DNA of 64,000 nt from Paenibacillus durus (GCF_000756615.1 NZ_CP009288.1:620001-684000); one strand, 5' to 3'; counted from the first letter of the stretch, positions 50,541-58,875 are shown. A program made the numbers and translations. Notes: a model not told the origin generated them from the letters alone.

Positions 50541-51572
50541 TTAGTTGATCTGCCGTTTCTTCTCAGCGGCTTTCGCCAGCGGAACATTGCTTAGGAAAGC
50601 GGAAACCCGGCGCAGGTATTCGCGGGGGTGCTCGCGGAACAGCAGCTCATGATGGGCGCCTTCCACAATCCAGGAGCCGGAATACGGATTGGTTTGATTG
50701 GCGGCCAGCTTCTCGGCGATCGGATAAGGCGCTTTGTCATCCTGCGTTCCATGCATAAACAGAATCGGATAAGGATAATCTTCGGCCTGCACTTTGGCAT
50801 AAGGAATCTGATTCAGGCCTGTGCCGTTCAGAACCGGAAAGAGCATTTCCATAATCTCAAGGGAAGGATGGCGCGGAAGATCAATGTTCTGCCGGATGTT
50901 GTGGTACAGCGTGTCCGGCTCCAGCAGGAAGGTGCTGTCGAGAATTATCGCATCCACATCTTTGGTAACGAGCCCTGTCTGCAGAGCGGTGCCCGCGCCC
51001 ATGGAGAAGCCCCACACAACGATCTCCTTCGCTCCGCGCTGCTTGGCAAGCTGGATGGCTCCGAGCAGCTCGCGGGACTCTTTTTTGCCGCCTGTCGCAA
51101 CGTCTTTGTTGTTGTGGGAAGCGAAGCCGTAATCGAACATTATGACATTAAAATTCAGGCGGTGCGCAAAATGGGCGAGATCGTACATCGGAACCCAGGA
51201 TTCCTCGCGGTTGGCGCCATAGCCGTGGCTGAACACGATCGTCTTGGCCGAGTTCTTGGAGGGAATGTACCAGCCCTGGATATTGCGGCTCCCGTCGCTC
51301 GCCGGAAAGGTCACATCCTCGTATTTCAGACCTTTGGACAATGCCGGATTGGAGAACAGCGGGGCGACCGTCGGATTGGACAGCACCCAGGTAATATAAG
51401 CATGCAGCGAGATAAAGCAGAACACGAGAAAAAAGAAAACGGACAGCAGCAGCGCCACAATAACATGCTTTATGCGAATCTTCCACAGCGATAGCTGCGT
51501 CGTCGTACCAGGATGACGGTCTTGCGGCCTTGGGGAGACCGTCGTGCCGGCGCGTGGATGTGTAAGATCCAT
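50541..51572 (-). CDS. Membrane-anchored alpha/beta hydrolase
   Basis: 343 residues. One transmembrane helix (about 36-60: HVIVALLLSVFFFLVFCFIS) anchors a C-terminal alpha/beta hydrolase with IVFSHGYGANREESWVPM, nucleophile Ser in VVWGFSMGAGTAL, acid in LFMHGTQDDKAPYP and His in IVEGAHHELLFREHP. This is the FrsA/BEM46-like group; the substrate is unknown. The helix orientation suggests an extracytoplasmic enzyme. GAGGAGGGG precedes the ATG. Divergent from the IclR regulator, which might control it. Confidence 0.85.
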   Translation of the reverse strand: MDLTHPRAGTTVSPRPQDRHPGTTTQLSLWKIRIKHVIVALLLSVFFFLVFCFISLHAYITWVLSNPTVAPLFSNPALSKGLKYEDVTFPASDGSRNIQGWYIPSKNSAKTIVFSHGYGANREESWVPMYDLAHFAHRLNFNVIMFDYGFASHNNKDVATGGKKESRELLGAIQLAKQRGAKEIVVWGFSMGAGTALQTGLVTKDVDAIILDSTFLLEPDTLYHNIRQNIDLPRHPSLEIMEMLFPVLNGTGLNQIPYAKVQAEDYPYPILFMHGTQDDKAPYPIAEKLAANQTNPYSGSWIVEGAHHELLFREHPREYLRRVSAFLSNVPLAKAAEKKRQIN

Positions 51573-51787
51573 GTGGTCCCCTCCTCAAAGTTTTGTGAGT
51601 CATTTTGGATAAGTGAATTCGTTTGCACTTGTAATCTATCGTATGGTGATGTTACCGCAAAGTCAACGAATCAGGTCCTTTTGTAATGTAACTGTAAAGT
51701 ACCGCCCAGCTCTGCCTGACGGGGTGAATCTGCTGGACTTTTCACAGACTTTTGCTAAGATATAAATGACTGAAAATATTGTAACCG

Positions 51788-51806
51788 TGTTTCATTTGGT
51801 GAAACA
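51788..51806 (+). promoter_or_regulatory. Putative IclR operator
   Basis: TGTTTCA-TTTGG-TGAAACA is a perfect 7-bp inverted repeat 17 bases before the IclR start. It resembles TGAAACA-type sites of KdgR-class IclR regulators, so autoregulation is likely. Confidence 0.55.
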
Positions 51807-51822
51807 TGAAAGGAAGAGACCC

Positions 51823-52569
51823 GTGGATGACGACCGTAAACTGACGGTGCGCGCCGTGGAGCGTGCGCTCGATATTCTGTTGTGCTTTACAAGAGACAGT
51901 GATCTAAGCCTGACTGAGATTGCCGCGGGCATTGGCCTGCACAAGAGCACGGTGCATCGGCTGCTGACTACGCTTGAGGATAGAAGATTCATCACCCGCA
52001 ACCCGGCTACGGAAAAATACAGGCTAGGCATTCGAGTCTGGGAGTTATCGACCCATCTGCCGGTCTCGGAGAACCCGGGCACGCTGCTGCTGCCGGCAAT
52101 GGAGCGGCTGCGCGACCGGCTCGGGGAGACGGTCAGCCTGTACCTCCGGGATGGACTGGAGCGGGTGCGGATTCAGGCGGTGCAGAGCAACCAGGCCATC
52201 CGGCGCGTGGCGCAGATCGGCGCAAGGCTGCCGCTGTCGGTCGGAGCTTCCAGTAAGGTGCTGGCGGCCTACGCTCCTCCAGAGGTCCAAAAGGAACTGC
52301 TGAAAGGGGAGGACTGGCCGCAGGCGATTGACCGCCAGCGGTACGCGGATCAATTGGGAGAAGTGCTGCGTGCCGGCTATGCGACCAGCTTTGAGGAACG
52401 CGAGCCAGGCGCGGCTGCTGTCGCCGTACCCGTCATCGGGCGAAGCGGCGAGGTGGCCGCAGCCCTGTCGCTGTCCGGGCCGGTCAGCAGGCTGTCCCGC
52501 GAGACGCTGGTTGAATACGCGGATGTGCTGAAGGAAGCGGCAGTGGAAATGGGACTTATGGTAAGCTGA
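51823..52569 (+). CDS. IclR-family transcriptional regulator
   Basis: 248 residues. The N-terminal winged helix-turn-helix reads RAVERALDILLCFTRDSDLS and IAAGIGLHKSTVHRLLTTLE. A C-terminal GAF-like effector domain has GETVSLYLRDGLERVRIQAV, GARLPLSVGASSKVLAAYAP and YATSFEEREPGAAAVAVPV. GTG 51823 with AAGGAAG upstream is chosen over the open extension to 51766, which would run through the palindrome. Such regulators act on catabolic operons; no target operon lies beside it except the divergent hydrolase. Confidence 0.87.
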   Translation: MDDDRKLTVRAVERALDILLCFTRDSDLSLTEIAAGIGLHKSTVHRLLTTLEDRRFITRNPATEKYRLGIRVWELSTHLPVSENPGTLLLPAMERLRDRLGETVSLYLRDGLERVRIQAVQSNQAIRRVAQIGARLPLSVGASSKVLAAYAPPEVQKELLKGEDWPQAIDRQRYADQLGEVLRAGYATSFEEREPGAAAVAVPVIGRSGEVAAALSLSGPVSRLSRETLVEYADVLKEAAVEMGLMVS

Positions 52570-52581
52570 TTCATCTAATAT

Positions 52582-52640
52582 AAAAGCCGGCGGCAGTCAT
52601 GGACGTGAATGTAAAGTCCTGGAATGCCGCCGGCTTTTTT
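52582..52640 (+). terminator. Terminator after the IclR gene
   Basis: AAAAGCCGGCGGCA and TGCCGCCGGCTTTT form a 14-bp perfect stem with a 29-nt loop. Confidence 0.85.
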
Positions 52641-52649
52641 AAAATCTAG

Positions 52650-53009
52650 CAAGTTCTTATCAGCTATATTCTCACATATGCAGCGTTATATAGTGCATTT
52701 GCGTCGTATTATCAAATCATTAATGTGGATAAGGGAATCAAGAGCAAGGTGCTGGAAGGAGTTTTTGCCGACAAGGGCGATCACTCGGGGTGGCGGACGG
52801 ATCTCATTAATAATCAGTTATTTGTAGGAGACTTGGCGGAGCATACCTGGTCATTGTATTCGGCAAATGGAGCGGCGATTGTAACGAAACAAGCCTGGCC
52901 GGGCAATAGCGATTCCAAGTTTGCAGGTTATAACGCGGCGGCGGGGATAAGCTACTTTTTGGAATATCACTCAGGCAAAGCCTCAATTGCTGCTTATCCG
53001 GTTCATTAA
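52650..53009 (+). pseudogene. Orphan protein fragment without a start
   Basis: A frame opens just after a TAG at 52647 and runs to a TAA at 53009: LTYAALYSAFASYYQIINVD, then GVFADKGDHSGWRTDLINNQ, LFVGDLAEHTWSLYSANGAA and FLEYHSGKASIAAYPVH. The sequence looks like real, soluble protein, but no ATG, TTG or GTG with an RBS precedes its conserved-looking part; the only start is GTG 52725 without an RBS. I do not recognise the family. It appears to be the 3' part of a truncated gene cut just after the iclR terminator. Confidence 0.45.
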
Positions 53010-53028
53010 TATATGTCACTTAAAAAAG

Positions 53029-53067
53029 AAAGGCGTGGGTCCGAACATCGGAATCCCGCGCCTTTTT
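53029..53067 (+). terminator. Terminator after the orphan fragment
   Basis: AAAGGCGTGGG and CCCGCGCCTTT with inner TCCGA/TCGGA pairing and a T run. Confidence 0.75.
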
Positions 53068-53197
53068 GTGTGCGATGCTTTATCTTGGCCCTTGACATCA
53101 AGCAGCGGAGGATTCCGGCCGTGACAGATCAATTCAACAGGAGAGGTGTGCAGCTTGTCTATTCCAAGGAGAAAATGTCTTTTTTTAAAGAAGCGGC

Positions 53198-53226
53198 TAG
53201 ACAGAAAAATGTCGAACTGCTATAAT
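53198..53226 (+). promoter_or_regulatory. Promoter of the sulfur/encapsulin operon
   Basis: TAGACA, exactly 17 bases, TATAAT: a near-consensus SigA promoter 98 bases before the cysM start. Confidence 0.75.
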
Positions 53227-53236
53227 GAAATCAAGT

Positions 53237-53261
53237 TATTCCTACAATATTGCTCGGAATA
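53237..53261 (+). promoter_or_regulatory. Dyad operator at the transcription start of the sulfur operon
   Basis: TATTCC (53237-53242) and GGAATA (53256-53261) form a perfect 6-bp dyad with 13 bases between, starting 10 bases after the -10. The place fits a repressor. The ATTCC/GGAAT half-sites recall CymR, the Rrf2-type cysteine regulator of Bacillota, but that link is from memory. Confidence 0.5.
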
Positions 53262-53323
53262 GTTGGACATGATGTTGTTGTGTAAAAACTGGCGAAAGTG
53301 CCAGCAGGTTAGGGGACTTCACA

Positions 53324-54253
53324 TTGGCAAATAACCAATACGGGATTATTGATTCTATCGGCAATACACCGCTTATACGTCTTGTGAATGTGACGAAGGA
53401 TTTGGGGCGAACCGACGTGAGCGTGTATGTGAAGGCCGAGCAGCTTAATCCGAGCGGTTCGGTCAAGGATCGCGCCGCAAAGGCCATGATTTTGCAGGGA
53501 ATCCAGTCGGGGCAGTTGACCAAGGAGAAATCCATCATCGACGGGACGAGCGGCAATACCGGCATTGCCTACGCAATGATCGGCGCGGCTCTAGGGTACA
53601 AAGTGACCCTTTGCCTTCCGGGTAACGCGAATATCGAACGCAAGCGGATTCTACGGGCTTATCATGCGGAAATTATCGAGACAGACCCGCTGCAAAGCTC
53701 GGATGGCGCGCAGCTTGAAGCCAAGCGGATAGCGGAGCTTGAGGCCGACCGGTATTTTTATCCCGATCAATACAACAATGATGCGAACTGGAAAGCGCAC
53801 TACAAGACGACCGCACCGGAAATCTGGGAACAGACAGATCATAAGGTCACTCATTATATCGCCGGCATGGGTACGTCGGGAACCTTTATCGGAACCTCCA
53901 GAAGATTGAAGGAATTGAATCCCGCGATCCAAACCGTTGCGATGCAGCCGGATTCGCCTCTGCACGGCTTGGAGGGGATGAAGCATCTGGCAACGACGCT
54001 TAAGCCGGGGATTTACGACCAGACGGTAGCCGACGGGCTGATTGAGGTTGAAACTGAGGAAGCGTACGCCATGACGCGCAGGCTGGCGCGGGAAGAAGGG
54101 CTGCTGGTCGGAATCAGCTCCGGGGCCAATGTGCATGCCGCGCTGAAGCTGGCTGCGACCGTCCCTCCCGGATCTGTCGTCGTTACCATTTTATGCGACA
54201 GCGGGCTTCGGTATTTAAGCGACGAGCTGTGGACAAGGGGAGATGCCACATGA
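53324..54253 (+). CDS. cysM: Cysteine synthase, CysM type
   Basis: 309 residues, PLP-dependent. The Lys is in LNPSGSVKDRAAKAM, the substrate loop in DGTSGNTGIAYAMIG and the phosphate-binding loop in AGMGTSGTFIGTSRRLKE. The fold-type II family joins O-acetylserine or O-phosphoserine with a sulfur donor to make cysteine. TTG start with AGGGGA seven bases upstream. Its stop overlaps the ATG of a JAMM peptidase (ATGA), and a CysO-MoeB fusion follows, exactly the partners of the Mycobacterium CysM that uses protein thiocarboxylate instead of sulfide. So a CysO-dependent CysM is likely. Confidence 0.88.
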   Translation: MANNQYGIIDSIGNTPLIRLVNVTKDLGRTDVSVYVKAEQLNPSGSVKDRAAKAMILQGIQSGQLTKEKSIIDGTSGNTGIAYAMIGAALGYKVTLCLPGNANIERKRILRAYHAEIIETDPLQSSDGAQLEAKRIAELEADRYFYPDQYNNDANWKAHYKTTAPEIWEQTDHKVTHYIAGMGTSGTFIGTSRRLKELNPAIQTVAMQPDSPLHGLEGMKHLATTLKPGIYDQTVADGLIEVETEEAYAMTRRLAREEGLLVGISSGANVHAALKLAATVPPGSVVVTILCDSGLRYLSDELWTRGDAT

Positions 54254-54678
54254 TCCATCTGAAGCAGGAGCATATTGACCAAATCAATAAACACGCCGAG
54301 GAGGATTACCCGCATGAATGCTGTGGGATTGTGTTCGGGAGATTGGGCGAGGACCAGTCGAAGGCAGTGAGCGAACTGCTTCCGATTTCCAACTCGCGGG
54401 AAGAGCAGGCCAGGCATAACCGCTTCCTGATCACCTCGGAGGATATTATGAGAAGCGAGCTGTACGCCCGAAAGCATAAGCTGGATGTTCTCGGCTTCTA
54501 TCATTCTCATCCCGATCATCCCGCGCGTCCTTCCGCGTTCGACTTGGAGCATGCCTGGCCGACCTACTCCTATCTGATTGTCGCGGTTGCACAAAGGCGG
54601 GCGGGAGAATTGACTTCCTGGGAGCTGAACAGTGACCGTTCCGCGTTCCATTCTGAAACCATTAATAGGGAGGATTAG
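54250..54678 (+). CDS. JAMM/MPN+ metallopeptidase, Mec-like
   Basis: 142 residues with a complete JAMM zinc site: Glu23 in DYPHECCGIVFG and H85-S-H87-P...S95-A-F-D98 (HxHx7Sx2D). In Mycobacterium the homologous Mec enzyme releases cysteine from the CysO-cysteine adduct by cutting after the C-terminal Gly-Gly. Here it sits between cysM (4-base overlap) and the CysO-MoeB fusion, with four bases to the latter. It could both release cysteine and free the carrier domain from the fusion. Its start is ATG 54250, since upstream codons are inside cysM. Confidence 0.9.
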   Translation: MIHLKQEHIDQINKHAEEDYPHECCGIVFGRLGEDQSKAVSELLPISNSREEQARHNRFLITSEDIMRSELYARKHKLDVLGFYHSHPDHPARPSAFDLEHAWPTYSYLIVAVAQRRAGELTSWELNSDRSAFHSETINRED

Positions 54679-54682
54679 CCGT

Positions 54683-56143
54683 ATGACAGTAAGTTTACTT
54701 ATTCCTACCGCCCTGCGCTCTTTTACGGACGGTTTGTCGGAAGTTGGTGTGGAAGCGGCCACGGTTGAAGAGGCATTGGCTGCTCTAACCGAACAATTTG
54801 TCGATCTTCGGAGGCATTTGTTTAATGATCAGGGCCAGCTGCGCAGCTATGTGAACATCTATGTGAATGAAGAGGATATCCGGCAAAAGAACGGCCTGCA
54901 GACGGTCTTGTCGGATGGAGACGACGTAATGCTTGTGCCTTCCATTGCCGGCGGCTCGCCGACTGAAACGGAAGGAGCCCAGAGCCCGGACCTTAACGGG
55001 CTTCCCGAACTGACCAAAGACGAAATTACCCGGTACAGCCGACACCTTATTTTGCCGGAGGTCGGCGTGGAAGGGCAGCGCATCCTCAAAAAGAGCCGGG
55101 TTCTGCTGATCGGAACCGGAGGACTTGGCGCGCCGATCGCTATGTATTTGGCCGCTGCCGGTGTCGGGACGCTCGGCATTGTCGATTTTGACTTCGTGGA
55201 TGAGACGAATTTGCAGCGCCAGATCATTCACGGCACGCGCGATATCGGCAGACCGAAGATCGCGTCCGCAAAGGACCGGATCAAGAGCATTAACCCGAAA
55301 GTAAACGTCATTGCCATCGAACAGAGACTGACTAGTCAGAACGCCCTCGACATTATCAAGGATTACGATGTGGTCGTGGATGGCACGGATAATTTCCCGA
55401 CACGATATTTAGTCAATGACGCCTGCGTTTTATTGGGCAAGCCGAACGTGTACGGCTCCGTATTCCGGTTTGAGGGGCAGGTCAGCGTGTTCTATGCGCA
55501 GGAAGGGGCCTGTTACCGCTGTCTGTATCCGGAGCCGCCTCCAGCCGGACTTGTCCCCACTTGCTCGGAAGGCGGGATACTCGGCGTTCTTCCCGGTATC
55601 ATCGGCTGCATTCAGGCGAATGAAACGATCAAACTGCTCCTTGGCAAAGGTGAACCTCTAGTCAATCGGCTGCTGCTGTTCGATGCGTTGAAGATGAAGT
55701 TTCGGGAGCTTAAGCTCAGCAAGGACACGAACTGCCCCATTTGCGGAACACATCCTACAATTACATCCCCTATTGACTATGAAGAATTTTGCGGTTTGAA
55801 GAAGCCTGATGAAGAAGAGCCAATCGAGGTGATTACGGCTGCCGAGCTGAAAAGACGCTTTGATAACGGGGAAGAGGTGCAAATCCTTGATATCCGGGAG
55901 CCTCATGAGCTTGCGATTGGGAAGCTGCCCGGAACAAAAGCCATTCCTTTCGGCCAGATCGTTCGCCGCAAAGCGGAGCTTGATCCAGGGCGCGATACGG
56001 TTGTCATATGCAAAATCGGGCAGCGCAGCGTAATGGCGATTCGTACTTTACGGGATTCCGGTTATACCGGCAAACTGCTGAATTTAAAAGACGGCATGAA
56101 CGCATGGGCTCAGGAAATAGATCCCCGGATTGCGCAGTACTGA
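54683..56143 (+). CDS. CysO-like sulfur carrier fused to MoeB/ThiF E1 and rhodanese
   Basis: 486 residues in three parts. Residues 1-91 are a MoaD/ThiS-like ubiquitin fold closely resembling CysO (LLIPTALRSFTDG, YVNIYVNEEDIRQKNGLQTV) that ends IAGG at 90-91. A short acidic linker leads to an E1-like adenylating domain (ATP loop GTGGLG at 144-149, CYRCLYPEPP and CPICGTHP zinc cysteines). A rhodanese domain carries Cys443 in CKIGQRS. E1 adenylates and thiocarboxylates the Gly-Gly end, with sulfur relayed by the rhodanese. In Mycobacterium CysO and MoeZ are separate. AGGGAGG supports ATG 54683. Confidence 0.9.
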   Translation: MTVSLLIPTALRSFTDGLSEVGVEAATVEEALAALTEQFVDLRRHLFNDQGQLRSYVNIYVNEEDIRQKNGLQTVLSDGDDVMLVPSIAGGSPTETEGAQSPDLNGLPELTKDEITRYSRHLILPEVGVEGQRILKKSRVLLIGTGGLGAPIAMYLAAAGVGTLGIVDFDFVDETNLQRQIIHGTRDIGRPKIASAKDRIKSINPKVNVIAIEQRLTSQNALDIIKDYDVVVDGTDNFPTRYLVNDACVLLGKPNVYGSVFRFEGQVSVFYAQEGACYRCLYPEPPPAGLVPTCSEGGILGVLPGIIGCIQANETIKLLLGKGEPLVNRLLLFDALKMKFRELKLSKDTNCPICGTHPTITSPIDYEEFCGLKKPDEEEPIEVITAAELKRRFDNGEEVQILDIREPHELAIGKLPGTKAIPFGQIVRRKAELDPGRDTVVICKIGQRSVMAIRTLRDSGYTGKLLNLKDGMNAWAQEIDPRIAQY

Positions 56144-56345
56144 TGCATGTCTGACTTATAAACCTCATTATAGTAGGCCCATTGCCGAACCGCTACCGCA
56201 TGATGCACGCGAGCATGGAAGGTCACCGGACCGGGTGGTTTGGCGCGGACTTTGCCGCATCGCTTATGAAGATAAGTACATATCGTTCCGGCGATGGGCC
56301 TTATTATATATTTTTCACCATTATATTACTTAAGGGGGATTTACT
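56144..56345. other. 202-base gap inside the sulfur operon
   Basis: No gene is recognised. A frame from 56182 (MPNRYRMMHASMEGHRTGWF) runs on into the encapsulin region but overlaps it out of frame. The last 50 bases are AT-rich and could hold an internal promoter. No terminator was seen. Confidence 0.4.
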
Positions 56346-57299
56346 ATGGCCGAACAAGACAATGGCAATCTGGCCGTACCGGCGCTCGGTTCGTCGGCAG
56401 CTTATCAACTGGCAAATGTTACTAAATCTGCACCGCAATTCGATTCACTTACACCGCGCTGGATCACAAGGCTGTTCGAATGGAAGGGACTTGAAACCGG
56501 GATTTACCGGCTTAACAAAGTACAGGAAGGCGATACGCCGCTTGATATTTTGTGCAGCACCGGCGATACGTCGAATATTACCGAAGGCTTTGTCGATTAT
56601 AGTACAAGCCCGCGCGAATACGTGCTGAACTCCATTTCGACGATTATCAACGTCAATACTCGCGTATCGGACATATACAGCAGCCCCTTCAACCAGATTC
56701 AAGAACAATTGCGCCTTGCTATTGAGAGTGTCAAGGAAAGACAGGAAAGCCAGCTCATCAACAGCGATGACTACGGTCTTTTGAAAAATGCGGCGCCTTC
56801 CCAACGCATCCAGACACGCAACGGTGCGCCGACGCCGGATGATCTGGATGAATTGATCTCCAAGGTATGGAAAGAGCCTTCCTATTTCCTGGCTCATCCG
56901 CGGGCCATCGCTGCCATCGGCCGGGAGTGCACAAGACGCGGCGTTCCGCCGCAAACGGTGCAAATCTTTGGTTCACACTTTTTAACCTGGAGAGGCATCC
57001 CTATTATTCCTACGGACAAGCTGTTCGTCGACGGTCATAAGAACCCGAAAGGCCAGGCGGGCAAAACAAATATTCTGCTTGTGCGCACAGGAGAAAATAA
57101 GCAAGGTGTTCTCGGTTTGTACCAAACCGGTCTTCCGGGCGAGCAGTCACGCGGGCTTTCGGTCCGGTTTACGGGCATCGACAAGCAGGGCATCGGCTCG
57201 TATCTCCTCTCCCTGTACTGCTCCGTGGCGATTCTTGCGGATGATGCGGTAGGCGTACTGGAAGATGTGGATGTAGGTAACTACTATGACTACGAATAG
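56346..57299 (+). CDS. Family 2A encapsulin shell protein (SrpI-like)
   Basis: 317 residues, the size of SrpI. Diagnostic stretches are YQLANVTKSAPQFDSLTPRW, STSPREYVLNSISTIINVNT, RVSDIYSSPFNQIQEQLRLA, NGAPTPDDLDELISKVWKEP and GLSVRFTGIDKQGIGSYLLS. Family 2A encapsulins have the HK97 phage capsid fold and assemble into small closed icosahedral shells loaded with cysteine desulfurase. Phage capsid genes are excluded by the lack of any phage context and by the cargo gene directly downstream, whose ATG overlaps this stop by 14 bases. AAGGGGGA lies seven bases before the ATG. The closest described homologue I recall is SrpI of Synechococcus. Confidence 0.93.
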   Translation: MAEQDNGNLAVPALGSSAAYQLANVTKSAPQFDSLTPRWITRLFEWKGLETGIYRLNKVQEGDTPLDILCSTGDTSNITEGFVDYSTSPREYVLNSISTIINVNTRVSDIYSSPFNQIQEQLRLAIESVKERQESQLINSDDYGLLKNAAPSQRIQTRNGAPTPDDLDELISKVWKEPSYFLAHPRAIAAIGRECTRRGVPPQTVQIFGSHFLTWRGIPIIPTDKLFVDGHKNPKGQAGKTNILLVRTGENKQGVLGLYQTGLPGEQSRGLSVRFTGIDKQGIGSYLLSLYCSVAILADDAVGVLEDVDVGNYYDYE

Positions 57300-58875
57300 C
57301 AGCCATCCATCCCTTCCGGACCCATCCGTCTTGGCGGCGCTGGCGAGTGCATATTTTCCGGAATTTTCATCTGGGGAAGCGGCTGAAGCCGCTTCCGCCG
57401 TTCCGGAATTTGCACCATCCGTTCAGAACACGGTTCCTTCGCCTCCAGCCTTTGCACCGTCCGTACTACAGGAGACTCCTCCGGCGGCGCAATCGTACAA
57501 TGGATTATGGACCGAGGCGGACTTTCTGCGGGCGATTCCGGGTGCTTTTGAATTAGACAATCTAGGGACAAGCTCTTTGCCGGGCAGTTATGCACCGTCG
57601 GTCGAGTTCTTGCCCAGCAGCCAAGTTCCTTCCGCCGTTTCGGCACCTTCGCTATCCTTCGGGTCGTTTGATGTAAACGCCGCTAGGAATGATTTTCCGA
57701 TTTTGGCGGAGAAGGTGAACGGCAAAAATCTGGTGTGGCTGGACAATGCCGCGACGACCCACAAGCCCCGGCAGGTTATCGAGCGGATCAAGTACTATTA
57801 TGAGCATGAGAATTCCAATGTGCACCGCGCCGCTCACGAGCTGGCTGCGCGCTCTACGGACGCTTACGAGGGCGCCCGCGAGAAGGCAGCCCGGTTCCTG
57901 AACGCCCCTTCGGCGCAGGAAATCGTGTTCGTCCGGGGAGCGACCGAGGGAATCAATCTGGTCGCAAGCAGCTACGCCAGACATCATTTGCAGAAAGATG
58001 ATGAAATTCTCATTACGTGGCTGGAGCATCACGCCAACATCGTACCGTGGCAGTTGGTCTGCGAGGAGACCGGGGCGAAGCTCCGTGTCGCGCCTGTCGA
58101 TGAGAGCGGACAAATCCTGCTGGACGAATATGCGAAGCTGCTGAGTTCCCGGACGAAGTTCGTCTCCCTGACCCAAGTGTCCAACGCGCTTGGTACGGTT
58201 ACTCCGGTGGCGGAGATGGTCAGTCTGGCCCACCGTTACGGCGCCAAAGTGCTGGTCGACGGCGCGCAGGCCGTCTCCCACTTGAAAGTGGACGTGCAGG
58301 CGCTGGATGCCGATTTTTACGTGTTCTCGGGTCATAAAGTATTTGGTCCCACGGGAATCGGCGTTCTTTACGGCAAACCTGAAGCGCTCGAAGCCATGCG
58401 TCCCTACCAGGGCGGAGGCAATATGATCGTGGATGTAACATTCGAGAAGACCATTGTTCACCCGGCCCCGGCCCGTTTTGAAGCGGGAACCGGTAATATT
58501 GCGGACGCGGTCGGGCTTGGCGCGGCGCTGGACTACGTTTCCTCGATCGGTCTGGATGTTATTAACCGCTATGAGCATTTCCTGCTGGAGTACGGCATAG
58601 AATCGCTTTCACGCGTCCCTGGCCTTCGGCTCATCGGTACGGCAAAGGAAAAAGCGGGCGTGCTGTCCTTCATTCTCTCAGGGTTTACGACGGAGGAGGT
58701 CGGCAAGGCCCTTAGCCATGAAGGGATCGCCGTTCGTTCCGGCCATCATTGCGCCCAGCCAATTCTCCGCAGATTCGGGCTTGAGAGCGCGGTAAGACCA
58801 TCGCTGGCACTCTATAACACCTGCGGGGAAATTGACGCCTTGACGTCAGTGCTTTTGAAGCTGAAGCATAGCTGA
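57286..58875 (+). CDS. SufS-type cysteine desulfurase, encapsulin cargo
   Basis: 529 residues. Residues 1 to about 127 form a Pro/Ala/Ser-rich, disordered-looking extension with FAPSV at 42-46 and 56-60, YAPSV at 102-106 and a hydrophobic patch (LWTEADFLRAIPG, 74-86). The core from about 128 is a SufS-like PLP enzyme: WLDNAATTHKPRQVI, the PLP Lys351 in SGHKVFGPTG and the sulfur-accepting Cys489 in RSGHHCAQPI. It turns cysteine into alanine and persulfide. Typical SufS has about 400 residues; the extension is as in family 2A encapsulin cargo enzymes. The ATG overlaps the shell gene, consistent with coupled production. Confidence 0.93.
   Translation: MTTNSSHPSLPDPSVLAALASAYFPEFSSGEAAEAASAVPEFAPSVQNTVPSPPAFAPSVLQETPPAAQSYNGLWTEADFLRAIPGAFELDNLGTSSLPGSYAPSVEFLPSSQVPSAVSAPSLSFGSFDVNAARNDFPILAEKVNGKNLVWLDNAATTHKPRQVIERIKYYYEHENSNVHRAAHELAARSTDAYEGAREKAARFLNAPSAQEIVFVRGATEGINLVASSYARHHLQKDDEILITWLEHHANIVPWQLVCEETGAKLRVAPVDESGQILLDEYAKLLSSRTKFVSLTQVSNALGTVTPVAEMVSLAHRYGAKVLVDGAQAVSHLKVDVQALDADFYVFSGHKVFGPTGIGVLYGKPEALEAMRPYQGGGNMIVDVTFEKTIVHPAPARFEAGTGNIADAVGLGAALDYVSSIGLDVINRYEHFLLEYGIESLSRVPGLRLIGTAKEKAGVLSFILSGFTTEEVGKALSHEGIAVRSGHHCAQPILRRFGLESAVRPSLALYNTCGEIDALTSVLLKLKHS

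Larger units (their letters stand above)
53010..53323. other. Upstream region of the sulfur/encapsulin operon
   Basis: It holds the terminator at 53029-53067, a short uncharacterised open stretch (53080-53225 in frame with VYSKEKMSFFKEAARQKNV), the promoter 53198-53226, the dyad 53237-53261 and a small hairpin CTGGC/GCCAG (53289-53304) just before the cysM RBS. Confidence 0.6.

Noticed and set aside
56346..57299. Phage HK97 capsid gene (prophage)
   Set aside because: No portal, terminase or tail genes nearby; the cargo desulfurase and sequence features identify a family 2A encapsulin.
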